55,745 nucleotides of DNA from Acetobacteraceae bacterium (GTDB lineage: Bacteria > Pseudomonadota > Alphaproteobacteria > Acetobacterales > Acetobacteraceae): the NCBI GenBank assembly GCA_003506895.1, contig DNXO01000155.1, forward strand, positions 1-55,745, written 5' to 3'. Shown one piece after another: positions 30,801 through 34,631 of the stretch. Below the pieces are notes generated by a model, which saw only the letters and a program-made list of their open reading frames with translations, made no database searches and was not told the origin of the DNA. Every line of letters starts with the position of its first letter. Positions within the stretch are counted from its first letter, which is position 1. The position numbers and the translations under genes are program-made.

Positions 30801-32236
30801 GCGGACAGGTCCGCCGTCGGGGTGATGACAAGTTCAGCGGTATGGGAACCATCCGCGGCGGTAACGCTCTGCCCCTGGCTGAAACCCAGAAGATCGTTGA
30901 CCGGCAACAGCTTATCGACCACGTCGGTCTGGAAATTCTTGGCGAAATCCAAGACTTGGCCAATTGTTGTGCCGGCGGTGAACGGGATGGTTACATTGGT
31001 CAGGCTGGAGCCGGTCAGATTGCTGAAATAGGTGTCCAGGGATTGGATTTCGGAAGCGATCTTCTCGGGAGACAACGCGGCGAAGTCGTGCAGGACCGTG
31101 GTGGATAGTCCGGCGCCACCGACGGTGGTGGACCAGTTGCCATCGAATACATTGCCGGTCAGGCCGATGCTGCCGATGAAACCTGCCCCCAGGCCGGGCA
31201 CCGTCATATCCAGCGAGTCCAACTTGACTGGAATGAAAAAACTGACCGACGGATCCGCTGTGACCGAGACATTGGCCAGCCCGTTCAGGAAGCCATAGCT
31301 GCCCGCCGCCCCGAGGGAGGCGTCGGTGTTCAGTGCCGTCCCGGACAGGCTGGACGCGAAGTTCACCGTCATGCTGCCGCTGTAGCCAAGGGTCGACGGT
31401 GCCGTGGTATCCAGCGTCAGCAGCCCGGCATCGATCTGATGTCCCGTGGGGATCGTCACGCTGGCGGTTACCGTCATGTCGGCGGCAACATTGGTCAGGC
31501 CGAAATTATCGATCAGGTCCAACGAGCCCGCGGCCTGGACCGCCGAATCGGTAAGGATGTGGGAAGCCGGCGCGATGATGGTCTCGAACGCGAAACTTCC
31601 AACCGCAAGCTGGGCGGTACCCTGAACATCGGAGGGAAAGGTCAATCCGACATTGGTGTTGCTGCCCATGGACAGCCCGACCGCCACGCTGTTGCGGATA
31701 TCGGTGATGGCGAATGAGAGATCGACATTTCCACCTGCCGATTTGTCGGTAACCGTTATCGACTCGCCCGTCGGAAGCGATGCATTGAGGGCGGAAGTCA
31801 AGGCGCTGGCGAGCGCGCCGGTATCCGCGGGTGCGTTGGACGGCGTCTGGGTGATTGCCTGAATGTAACCAGACAGCGGCGTGACCATGTCGGCTTCAAT
31901 AAGGCTCGATAGTTTCGCTACCGATCCGAGGGTCGCGCTTCCTCCGCTCGCTCCCGAGAGCATGGGCAGGGCATGGGCGAAATTGCCTGTATGCTCGAGC
32001 GCAGCCAGAACTGCTTCGAAATGCGCAAGATTGTCATGCAACGACTGGGCAATGTTGGTTGCCTGGTGGCTGGATAGCCTGGTGGCTGAGAGAAGTTGCC
32101 GTGGCTCAATGGCTTCGATGACCAGCGACGATGGCGTCGAGGAAGCTTTCGCGATTTTGCGTCCAGCCTTTTGGGAGCGCCGACTGGTTGCCACCCTACA
32201 CGCACTCCCACCAGACGCCGAGCGTTCCCCCTTCAA
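12890..32236 (-). CDS. Giant LEPR-XLL repetitive secreted/surface protein
   Basis: 6,448 codons, uninterrupted. The N-terminus is strongly basic (RRSQKAGRKIAKASS) and then carries the LEPR-XLL motif at residues 41-51 (EAIEPRQLLSA), a sorting-type motif found at the front of very large surface proteins. No hydrophobic Sec signal follows. Residues about 565-3480 contain some 19 degenerate copies of a domain with the pattern T-x-GD...SYTVQSGDT...AINAD...AAGITA. Residues about 3480-4480 are beta-rich and unique. Residues about 4485-6235 are Gly/Asn/Asp-rich RTX-like repeats (GNGNNVIGGGGGNNLITTGN), including an exact 137-residue higher-order repeat. The tail to 6448 is non-repetitive. The start must be non-ATG: TTG 32236 or GTG 32194, because the first in-frame ATG (near 31960) lies after the motif. 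It is probably a calcium-dependent adhesin or matrix protein exported by the downstream genes. Confidence 0.93.
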   Translation of the reverse strand: MKGERSASGGSACRVATSRRSQKAGRKIAKASSTPSSLVIEAIEPRQLLSATRLSSHQATNIAQSLHDNLAHFEAVLAALEHTGNFAHALPMLSGASGGSATLGSVAKLSSLIEADMVTPLSGYIQAITQTPSNAPADTGALASALTSALNASLPTGESITVTDKSAGGNVDLSFAITDIRNSVAVGLSMGSNTNVGLTFPSDVQGTAQLAVGSFAFETIIAPASHILTDSAVQAAGSLDLIDNFGLTNVAADMTVTASVTIPTGHQIDAGLLTLDTTAPSTLGYSGSMTVNFASSLSGTALNTDASLGAAGSYGFLNGLANVSVTADPSVSFFIPVKLDSLDMTVPGLGAGFIGSIGLTGNVFDGNWSTTVGGAGLSTTVLHDFAALSPEKIASEIQSLDTYFSNLTGSSLTNVTIPFTAGTTIGQVLDFAKNFQTDVVDKLLPVNDLLGFSQGQSVTAADGSHTAELVITPTADLSANVLPATFSIDVTANGHTATLTLSNQFTDASGNQHTVSSVNDLVAEINQELTSAQAGSALAALAAALTVAPVSSNTETLGVSGSTVNVGGKVTGGDVVQLTIANTKGLSNGPVTVSVTATTADTAATITTALANEINDNSTLKAAGITASAASQALTVTTASASGTTTLSVPDNAIDFSGVATGNDATPSALVLTAPAASFSTLAGLASNLGQALGLGSDLTAVSNYLSGLGFSYDPTHNAIEFNLNYSTSVSLGSSPTETMSVAGTTVSLGGSVTAGDTLNVTIENPNVTNDSTTISYVVQSGDTLDVITGNLIKAINANPAISSAGLQAAAGTDADTITISHTSPTDTTAITPTAAVSGAISFAAGFNLGDLASLSGSGQLGITASIAASMTVGFNLDPLGAQANGVQMTVDGQPIGVATNIFHAPVWTLGTATTPIASITADQLNGTTGLPDMQLTLRDGTTGTIEVQHGQIIDTIGGGQPIAVAGSGTDNTTLNIQGAVGAKETVSVTVDYGAGSQSTETVTYTTQSTDTPSSVATGLAAAINADAALHKADITAGAAANTLALYGAATLTAPSSTGAETFDQHVVTIGDLLTAFNDFHTGNIAVTVSGVPNTGTQMVTLGGSATAGDVISLVITAPSLGNPVVVSYQMGATDTLADAAQAIAGLIDNPAANPRLATANIIATYTSGNGFTLSGGATITTDPHTLTLSAQSEGNLTVSGIVTPGDIVTINVHGGGLGAATEVVSYTVLHGDTLASIAAGLQAAINNDTVLAAAGVSADIAAGSPDSVQINGGASASFNFYSSAITADGSGNLTLNGTPTSGRVLALSVTPDGGGAAQTAAYTVRAGDTAATDIAKLADAINVVDPTVNAVIKAIVSGADSISVANDRFLTDTGSAITLGVSPLPGDVLDLVVNGQKLNVTVRQGYSTPQDIMASIVDAINAAAINGVSASLSAEITGASLGTVVAPTENLAYVTAPTYDVTASGTPQAGDILSITATPPVASGDPTLVAATVVTADQTEADALAKLADSVNSQNNASVSASVFGTVSGGTLSQGANTTDTGASIDVSSFTAGTTYSVKVDGQTVSYTTHATDTSTEDVIAGLIDAINTANINGATARLTLTLAGAATVSSTASPTETVGVTHVASTTTAVGTGDVLSLTFESTKLSAPVSISYTVQSTDTLATIAKAIATQIDDTTQSASQMLHDAGITATWSTSTPDQILLTGNPSVTTNPASVTLSVNSSGGIIVDGTPAAGDVLAIGVTPTGRTTPLTASYVAQAGDTQANMIAGVADALQTVDPAVTATVHGTVNGVDNLSVWSNSTDNTTDLRVTSGGITVLGAATGDALSLNVNGREIDYQVGKSHSAQDVIAGLVDAINTAGISGVNASLSVDVTGAALSIPSPAGEKLTVTPGADGMTAIYNLSNMAIQLFDGTASNGTTPASLGFVNGTTGTAEQLSVKPASVPSALQASAYYQAMVVAAPTTPVDYTAANTFLLALGSLAPIEVSVAANSTRTTAAGFADAINTVLAGLNLNPTSIGLAPGVTINLASGATTGHVGDTVTLDIHNSSLSGGQETVSYTVQSGDDAAKIATGLATAVNADTTLQGAGITANANAATVSVDTALGTSAVSGSASSLAETLAAATLPYSDLITAQGQAFTVNGAATAGNLINLQVNDNGTTSTVSYTVVSGDTDASIAKALAAKISGITDLAATSTGSTVIFSSVAGNTVAVTNQSSGGNTEFLISSLVFATTMFNEVSASATNPAEAQAASFGLAITPVDTTLSALNGSGLLKQLGFGGTDIGSLTNPVGEIDSGSLYSTTLADRFYFNNMAVVADLSLTLSNLDLQGSIGFIGFDATGHGSLELEAALRMQSPDGNGYVTFHELGNAYGADALSSFFSFTVGAPTPGQPWAQLSVDSVTLTGGSEAGQVIADLTNALVQPNIAIVFDSPLNSISDFIHAAPHVTVTGFSNISEMKHLTAADILAGLQTVLQVISNDTGAQILDAQIPIIGVSIGSLLNYAQGFNSFLTNLQSDPAGSVAQLNTIIQEALGPLGKDVTLSYSSTGALMLGLTFQDNVTQTLPFSLDLATLAADAGITLPSQITDIVSASGSGNLTVTAGAVLGVSLGIQLQAPAATPTTPLADVNSGKGIVTNGTSAPDIVITTGGGQQFGVDLNAIKTTVTAAADNTAHTITIGGTATEGETVSVTLDATTLDNHKAAGSGAVTLTYTVHAGDTPADIANAISQAISGSDILKGASVTATVSGGVVTVAGATSITSNVGGNVQELIDVINAAATAAGAGPNFASLANGAIVFTDSATSAAPTQNAEALGFTPSVDVTGATTVTAAATGGLITAVANDHVTVSGTPTAGEVVTVTVNGHDAAYTVIAGDRLTDIDQHLTDTVNLLTLNGVAATLGGQTATAEPDGAATLGGRVTTGDTVNLTVTYNGSQTEVVSYTATATDTPATEARALAAAVNADAKLQAAHVTAVATGDAIIATGASAALTGTASAASGAATETITAGGLMLVASGAPASITSGDTINLIINGQTEALVVGADAARTTIADLTTAINEALAITNVDGGIVASAQAGTQVALSTLVAAVVDGNGVDLVAADSTLGATPSLVVASPPVQPLGIEALGFTGTTVGTDTAGTTTLTATLPGTIDYTKAYEFQLVVNTVAETISLAADPTRTTDTAFFKALNVALGSTFIDQTAANLGANGKALLGSLLQVSETTSGTGSTATHSIVFTASDSRLGTSHGLSIQNLVTTTPSTLTISDIGGGTAAESLGFAAANQTVSAAQGLSRVLTATALTDNAANHKFFIDTANTGLTISLGASVSNLTFDTNIGPLAISIQNGFAALGAEALVNGALPAAGNTAFVVSTDVANDPGTLHFGLTDGVTLNEKNDTLATAGRLYFSEINVVSQEQTVRVGGAPTVGDEISVSISNAKLSAAETVSYTVAKGDTVDTIGAALAAAVNKDTTLKGAGITAANDSGGTFQIYGATKITSADTGVTTGTTTAAATENVHIATGYGNLLQTTSNIALQVSLPIYFLGVPLSPVISIEIGNVLGGPGGWTLDANPWTLSIPNLTDLTSQLAGSFNLFSFLNSPEAVINGISGLLGTLDVLFTQQVFGYQLPLIGPALGNAGDFIGAVRATLVGDLTGLVNDYKTAHAGAEPTTADIVQSGVNEMLASLGFNGGIVVTVDAPHKTIDFVLDMSKVLFDGTVNLSGSLGIPGLGISVQNGTVGLELDTTIHLAFDYVQGTGFSLMDSMAAQHAVALNFAVTIPQTFSVGLTLGILTMTGTNGTNVFTNADNSTSVGSTLLGGVFVDLHPKSNNDLADLGATTTIVASTDANGTQTVSLTMPSNVDVAAAYRFDVVINGTAVLVSVAADAQRTTEADLTTAINAALGQATIATSVVDPKAAPGVTESLSTLGVSASVTNHVLNFAVSDGALGTSGTLALQDVPIAFSKVGQNLRVEIAANFDLDLALQATLFGGNMALPSVSTEMLFAYQFDKVLVGTDVNAVSGVVMPFTFKDVTLDLGSFLSGFLYPILSSAEKIIQPIMPILNFVTSPLPGISTLLGHPISLLDLAGLFAQGNPKYAKDIATVVNVINVVDEVSTLINTIYALSTANGGKVEMNFGTFTFGKATVGPLAASSPAGGGTSAGGGSFDPFGGDTLKGYQLNTSSISSVQPTVAGSNPKTSAALGQLNNVESGGGISLTILHDPLDALQLLMGQTTSPVTLFQWSLPTVSLSYSFQKEFPIASIGIISLNGIIGVSASLTVHVVIGYDTYGITEFVKTHNPVFILDGFYVDDTQGPQLTASVALTLGVSVSIPIAEVGITATIGGDLSLTLYDASGTGRVRASAILSELETGDPLNLFVVSGDIYAQVDVFVWVGFQIDLGIFGTIRITLFSWDDTLVKATLVSFVLTPPQHPILGTEASDGTVTLNTGELSAQRVVGNTSPNSQDFTLSSNGPGSLTIDFNGSSQTLTGVTKVVADTGDGNSTLTLHDLTLPISISGGAGNNFVDAGGSTDGVFTFGGGNNTIIGTNASDTITVGDGNNVIIDGTGGNTITAGNGNNYIASGSGNDTILVGNGNNVIGGGGGNNLITTGNGNDIVIGGMATTVMTTIVNSGNTYNVYGPNGSGIVSNTSAAGDGSNTIRLGTGNNIVLGGSGSDTIVLNGAGDNFIDAHIGSVTLAGGGGTGALSDWQANGPAAVMTIAATTATGGNDLVDGRAAFGDNVILGGGGNNTLYGGAGTNIILGADGSVDGPAGGTGGHFTISATPTASGNDTIVAGPTGDVLIGGPGNDSILGGAGNDLIAGGDATVVRTAAMGTSANLIIMTAVADGSSGSDWINGGGGNNVIIGGGGPTTIDGGSGSNILLGDYGTVDASSGTNVIVTGAVDTVGNGDGSDTITAGDGNNLIMGGGGNDLLSAGNGNNVFYGDAGQATLLASNYSVITAHTTTESGGGNDTIVISGSGNNIAFGGIGNNAISVTGTGNNVVLGGLGSLNYAGSILTVAAHDATSDTNSTSYPATNVITIGASASGSNVVMGGAGANIITVAASGNNVVLGHAGTATLTVGNGGSLTPTYVTTQDGLPSGEESIGANVSISITGSGNNVVMGGAGDNSITVTGTGDNIVLGALGIATFSGGSEVIQAHDAASDTGNALYPGNDVITVGGPGNGSNVVMGGPGNNTIAVTADGNNVVLGHAGSATLTVGSGGALTPVYVTTQDGLSSGEESIGGNDSISISGNGNNEVMGGAGDNSITVTGTGNNIVLGGLGNATATPGQLVVTSHDAASDTGNTNYNNTDIVTVGAGASGSNVVMGGAGGDTITINANGNNVVLGHAGVATLTVGSGGAFTPLLVTTRDQLSGGEESIGANDTISIAGNGNNVVMGGAGDNSITVTGTGDNIVLGALGTATFSGGSEVIQAHDAASDTGNALYPGNDVITVGGAGNGGNVVMGGPGNNTIAVTADGNNVVLGHAGSATLTVGSGGALTPVYVTTQDGLPSGEESIGGDDSISIAGNGNNVVMGGAGDNSITVTGTGNNIVLGALGSATFSAGSEVVQSHDVASDTGNALYPSNDVITVGGPGNGSNIVMGGSGNDTIAVTANGNNIVLGDSGVATITTAAGGAFLPQYVSTEDTIAGGEESIGGNDTITVTGDGNNAILGGAGADSITVNGTGNNIVLGDLGSITVNGTGNNIVLGDLGSITLGATMVINGHDAASDTGNSGYTSNNTITLGPQGSGVAVVMGGAGANLITQNGSGVAYILGHNGQAIFNNWFIAPVLQLLTTVTTINGGEEGIGGNNTIAIDGAGNNVVMGGAGNNIITASGSGNNALLGHLGQLTPVTVDGIAGYDLLGHNTALGNASAAWNDVITLLAGASGHNTIMGGAGNNTITVLAAGNYTHSGDNVIFAASGEVNPVMAQTVDQPYGGNDTITVGALAGGDNTIFGGVGNDLITIAGGGDNSVFGNMGLAIAVNGSTPDLIGRDTSIGGNDTIAIAQGANGNNVVMGEAGSNVITSSGTGLNVLLGHTASVTHQQIADRLYPELVQSTDFGIGGNNTITATEGNNVIIGGVGNNTLTGGTSNDYIIGHDGNVQFDSNVATTRAPVTMYSTAFQDGGNNVIHTGDGSQSYAIGGTGSSTIIGGAGNDLMAGGQAAITWNSDGSRSSFVTVDTSPVTSSDNTIIGNGGNNDILGSEGGNDTLIGGPGSNIIIGHGGQVFFQDNTEVVAQTINVFSITPDTIIGGGEGHNFLFGGGTFGNQFNADPLSDMIFDTSGRVVITSHRTGEWSMPPFVGNPVTSMVGNWLPDVSEGYVAGVGIIVANEYYTETAKIDRLVGIEMAKPPAGATPIIPLSPVPSAPEMTPDSVLLGDFMQASPDGVTYGGAASAAFVLTDDGGPTLDAAHLDSGGDGAGETNALAYIFDSNSGFWIVDETGPDAITLDLTENVAPLPTPVWWDGKRMAA
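15159..15260. repeat. Perfect 51-bp tandem duplication inside the giant gene
   Basis: Bases 15159-15209 are repeated identically at 15210-15260, duplicating 17 residues (SITVNGTGNNIVLGDLG on the minus strand) without changing frame. Sequence identity suggests a recent slippage or unequal-recombination event. Confidence 0.9.
15372..17300. repeat. 411-bp (137-residue) higher-order repeat array
   Basis: Matching anchor points (the 'ggtggtgac'-like segment following 'gattcctcg') occur at 15372, 15783, 16194, 16605 and 17016, exactly 411 bases apart each time. Four units are complete and a fifth begins. Units are highly similar at DNA level, especially 15783-16193 against 16605-17015. Each encodes a 137-residue block containing EESIGGNDSI, GNGNNVVMGGAGDNSI, HDAASDTGNALYP and GNNVVLGHAGSATLTVG. 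Units outside this stretch are more diverged and do not keep the exact spacing. Confidence 0.85.
21880..30560. repeat. About 19 degenerate 'SYTVQSGDT' domain repeats
   Basis: Protein-level repeats on the minus strand. Each copy has a turn such as TAGD, a strand, SYTVQSGDT or a variant, an alpha segment ending in AINAD or similar, and AAGITA. I count about 19 copies, for example ATAGNLINLQVNDNGTTSTV and VTPGDIVTINVHGGGLGAAT, the latter followed by SYTVLHGDTLASIAAGLQAA. They differ much more than the C-terminal array, indicating older duplications. A second repeated type (VSVAADAQRTTEADLTTAIN) occurs about three times between them and downstream. Confidence 0.7.
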
Positions 32237-32269
32237 GCGGCTTTAAGCGCGGGGCATGCACACCCAAGA

Positions 32270-32312
32270 CGAGATATCAATGAATATTTCTATGATCAAT
32301 TTAATGTTACCG
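32270..32312 (-). promoter_or_regulatory. AT-rich candidate promoter region of the giant-protein operon
   Basis: A sharply AT-rich island lies 35-75 bases upstream of the giant gene start and downstream of the amidase stop, in otherwise GC-rich DNA. On the minus strand it holds TTGATC and several TATTCA/GATATC-like hexamers, but no clean pair with 17-base spacing. Position and composition are the only support. Confidence 0.3.
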
Positions 32313-32376
32313 TCAAGAGGGGCGACCTGGTGTCGTTAGCACACCAAACAGGCTGGGGTCTTGCCATCACCTTCGG

Positions 32377-33552
32377 TCACGCTACGGTCTTTGCCTCCCA
32401 GCTCGCTGCGATCTGTAGCATTGCCGCATCGCTGCCTGGCCAACCGATCATGGACAACCCGAGTGGACATCCGCTCGCGGTGCGGGCAGCGGGAATGCTG
32501 AGTTGGGGCAGGCCAGCGTGGCCGGCGGCGGCGGTCAAGGCCAGGGCCTGTGCGTAGAAGGTTCCGATTTCAGCCGCACCGGCGGTGCGACTCAGCGCTG
32601 GGCCTGGCGCGGTTGGCAGTACCAGAATGGTGCCGACCGGGACAAGGCTGCGCACATGCGCGCCGATGCGGCTGCGTACCTTTGCCATCAATCGAACCTC
32701 CTCGTCGCTGATACTGGACGCATCGGCGAAACGAGCCGCGATATCGGGCGCGAATCGTGGCCGCGTTCGGTTGATCCAATCGCCATGCGCACGCCAGATT
32801 TCGGCGCCCTGAAGCACGCGGTAGCACTCGAGCCACAGCGGCTGTTCATTATTGAACAGGAAGCAAACGTCATGGGGTCCAAGTGCCCGCGCGGCTTGCA
32901 ACAGCGCGGTTCGGTGCGTGATATCCATCATGCCGAACGCGTCGCTCGCCAAGGTCAACCGGACCGGTGGGGCTTCATCCGATCCGGATTCGCCCAGCAG
33001 CACCGATCCCGCCCGCCACAGCACCTCGGCCGTGCGCGAGAACCATCCGACCGTGTCGTAGCGCGATGCAAGCGGAACGACTCCATCCAGCGAAACCCGC
33101 CCATGCGACGGCCGAAAGCCAAAAATGCCGCAGAATGAGGCGGGCACCCGAACCGACCCGCCCGTATCCGTGCCGAGTGCGATGTCGGCGAGGTGGGCGG
33201 CAACGGCGACGGCGGAGCCGCTGGACGATCCGCCAGAAAGACCGCCCGGACATGCTGGATTTATCGGCGTTCCATCGAACGCGTTGCGCCCTTCAAGGCT
33301 GAAGGCCAGTTCGTCGCTGACAGTTCTGCCGACGAGTTCGGCGCCATCCCCGAGAAGTGCTCGGACAGTGGGCGCCGATCGCACGGCTGGTGACTGGGCC
33401 GCACGCCAGTCGGGATTACCGGCGCCCGTAATCCAGCCGGCGACATCCATGTTGTCTTTGACAGCGAATGTCAGGCCATCCAGCATGCCTGAGCCGGTTG
33501 GGGCGACCCGAAGCCTTGGGCCGGGGACGAACGCGCCATGATCGGGCAACAC
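32377..33552 (-). CDS. Amidase-signature family hydrolase
   Basis: 391-residue amidase that would hydrolyse a carboxamide or related C-N bond; substrate unknown. The Ser-cisSer-Lys triad is visible: K32 in LTFAVKDNMDVAG, cis-Ser S109 in SGGSSSGSA, and nucleophile S133 in GTDTGGSVRVPAS. The C-terminal amidase segment (AGHAGLPQLSIPAARTASGC, then PLGLSMIGWPGSD) is also present. It is somewhat short for the family (about 450-500), like the AtzF/indole-acetamide-type short forms. The start is GTG 33552, 6 bases after the cysteine hydrolase stop, with AAGG about 12 bases upstream; the two genes form an operon. No signal peptide, so cytoplasmic. Probably a second hydrolytic step after the neighbouring hydrolase. 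Confidence 0.9.
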   Translation of the reverse strand: MLPDHGAFVPGPRLRVAPTGSGMLDGLTFAVKDNMDVAGWITGAGNPDWRAAQSPAVRSAPTVRALLGDGAELVGRTVSDELAFSLEGRNAFDGTPINPACPGGLSGGSSSGSAVAVAAHLADIALGTDTGGSVRVPASFCGIFGFRPSHGRVSLDGVVPLASRYDTVGWFSRTAEVLWRAGSVLLGESGSDEAPPVRLTLASDAFGMMDITHRTALLQAARALGPHDVCFLFNNEQPLWLECYRVLQGAEIWRAHGDWINRTRPRFAPDIAARFADASSISDEEVRLMAKVRSRIGAHVRSLVPVGTILVLPTAPGPALSRTAGAAEIGTFYAQALALTAAAGHAGLPQLSIPAARTASGCPLGLSMIGWPGSDAAMLQIAASWEAKTVA

Positions 33553-33558
33553 GCCGCA

Positions 33559-34368
33559 TCAGCCCTTGGACTGTGCCGCTAATGCCGCGAGAAGTCGTCC
33601 CGAATCGGACACGAAGCCAAAGCACTTCTTGACGTTCCACACCGTGGCCTGGGTGCAAAAGTCGGGCGAACTTGTCGCGCAGCAGTCCTCGATCATGATG
33701 CAGCCGTAACCAAGAAAATTCGCATCTGTGAGAGAGTGCAGCACGCACTGATCCGTATTCACGCCTGCGAACAGAATGGACCGCACGCCAAGGTTACGAA
33801 GAATGCTATCAAGCGGCGTGTCCCAAAACCCGCTGATCCGGTGCTTGTCGACCCGGATGTCGCCGGGAATCGGTTCCAGTTCATCGACGACCGCCGCGGC
33901 CCAGGAATCCTTCTCGAGCACTCGTGCGCCACTGTCAGGTAGCGGATCGCCGAGGCCGACGCCGCTCCCGGTTGGCTTGTAAAGATGGATCTGGTTGGGG
34001 GGCATGTTCGCGAGATCCGCGCGGTTCCCCCAGTTCACCCAGATCACCGGGACCGCGGCGGAGCGCAGCGCGGGCAGCAAAAGCCGCAGCGGTGCGATTG
34101 GCGCCCGATCCGGGCGGTAGTCGCCCCCGATATGGTCCACCCAACCACCTTTGGCACAGAAATCATTCTGCATGTCGATGACCACGATAGCAGTGCGGTT
34201 GAGGTCGATCACCACCGATTGCGGTTCGGCAGGGAGGGTAAGGCGCCGTGGTGCCGGCGGAGCCAGCGCCATATCCACCACTGTCGGGGTTGCCCACCAA
34301 CGTGTCTGTTCGCCGCCCCCCAATGGGCCGCCCTGTTGCTTCCCGAAGTGGTCAGTATGATGCGACAT
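33559..34368 (-). CDS. Isochorismatase-fold cysteine hydrolase
   Basis: 269-residue hydrolase of the cysteine-hydrolase (isochorismatase-like) superfamily, which includes N-carbamoylsarcosine amidase, ureidoacrylate hydrolase (RutB) and biuret hydrolase. The triad is visible: D65 in AIVVIDMQNDF, K175 in DKHRISGFWDTPLD, and C208 in AGVNTDQCVLHS. The N-terminal 45 residues are an extra, polar extension. ATG 34368 has a GGAGA site 6 bases upstream. It heads a two-gene operon with the amidase and is divergent from the BMP-type ABC importer. Likely substrate is a carbamoyl or ureido compound taken up by that importer; this is inference from context. Confidence 0.9.
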   Translation of the reverse strand: MSHHTDHFGKQQGGPLGGGEQTRWWATPTVVDMALAPPAPRRLTLPAEPQSVVIDLNRTAIVVIDMQNDFCAKGGWVDHIGGDYRPDRAPIAPLRLLLPALRSAAVPVIWVNWGNRADLANMPPNQIHLYKPTGSGVGLGDPLPDSGARVLEKDSWAAAVVDELEPIPGDIRVDKHRISGFWDTPLDSILRNLGVRSILFAGVNTDQCVLHSLTDANFLGYGCIMIEDCCATSSPDFCTQATVWNVKKCFGFVSDSGRLLAALAAQSKG

Positions 34369-34459
34369 TCTGGTTCTCCCGCGTCCATCGTGCCGGCTTT
34401 CAAGTCTCGTGCCATTCGAGGATGGGCGCTTGGCGCCGCCCGAGGATCACGCTGGCGCG

Positions 34460-34494
34460 ATTTGCGGCAATTCGTGGCCGGAATAGCGGCAAAT
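34460..34494. promoter_or_regulatory. Inverted repeat in divergent promoter region, candidate operator
   Basis: Arms of 14 bases (34460-34473, atttgcggcaattc, and 34481-34494, gaatagcggcaaat) are inverted repeats matching at 12 of 14 positions, with a 7-base spacer. The site lies between the divergently transcribed hydrolase pair and the ABC importer operon, where one regulator could control both. No regulator gene is adjacent. There is no T-run, so it is not a terminator. Confidence 0.5.
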
Positions 34495-34631
34495 TTGATC
34501 CCCGCCGGGCTTGTGCGATGGCCCGCAGATTGCAAGGGCCTCTTGCGATGCTGCATCGACCGATACGTCGACCCGCTTCGCGACCGAAACTCCGGCCCAA
34601 CGTGGCCGACACGACAAAAGGGATACAGGCT

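Noticed and set aside
29243..31108. Long open frame of 621 codons on the plus strand opposite the giant gene
   Set aside because: It is antisense to repetitive GC-rich coding sequence, is Arg/Gly-rich without domain character, and has no ribosome-binding site.
32328..32346. 6-bp hairpin (tggtgt/acacca) downstream of the amidase as a terminator
   Set aside because: The stem is short and is not followed by a T-run on the minus strand.
34248..34631. N-terminal extension of the BMP binding protein
   Set aside because: A Tat-type signal begins at 34632 and the upstream residues look like non-coding GC-rich sequence overlapping the divergent gene.
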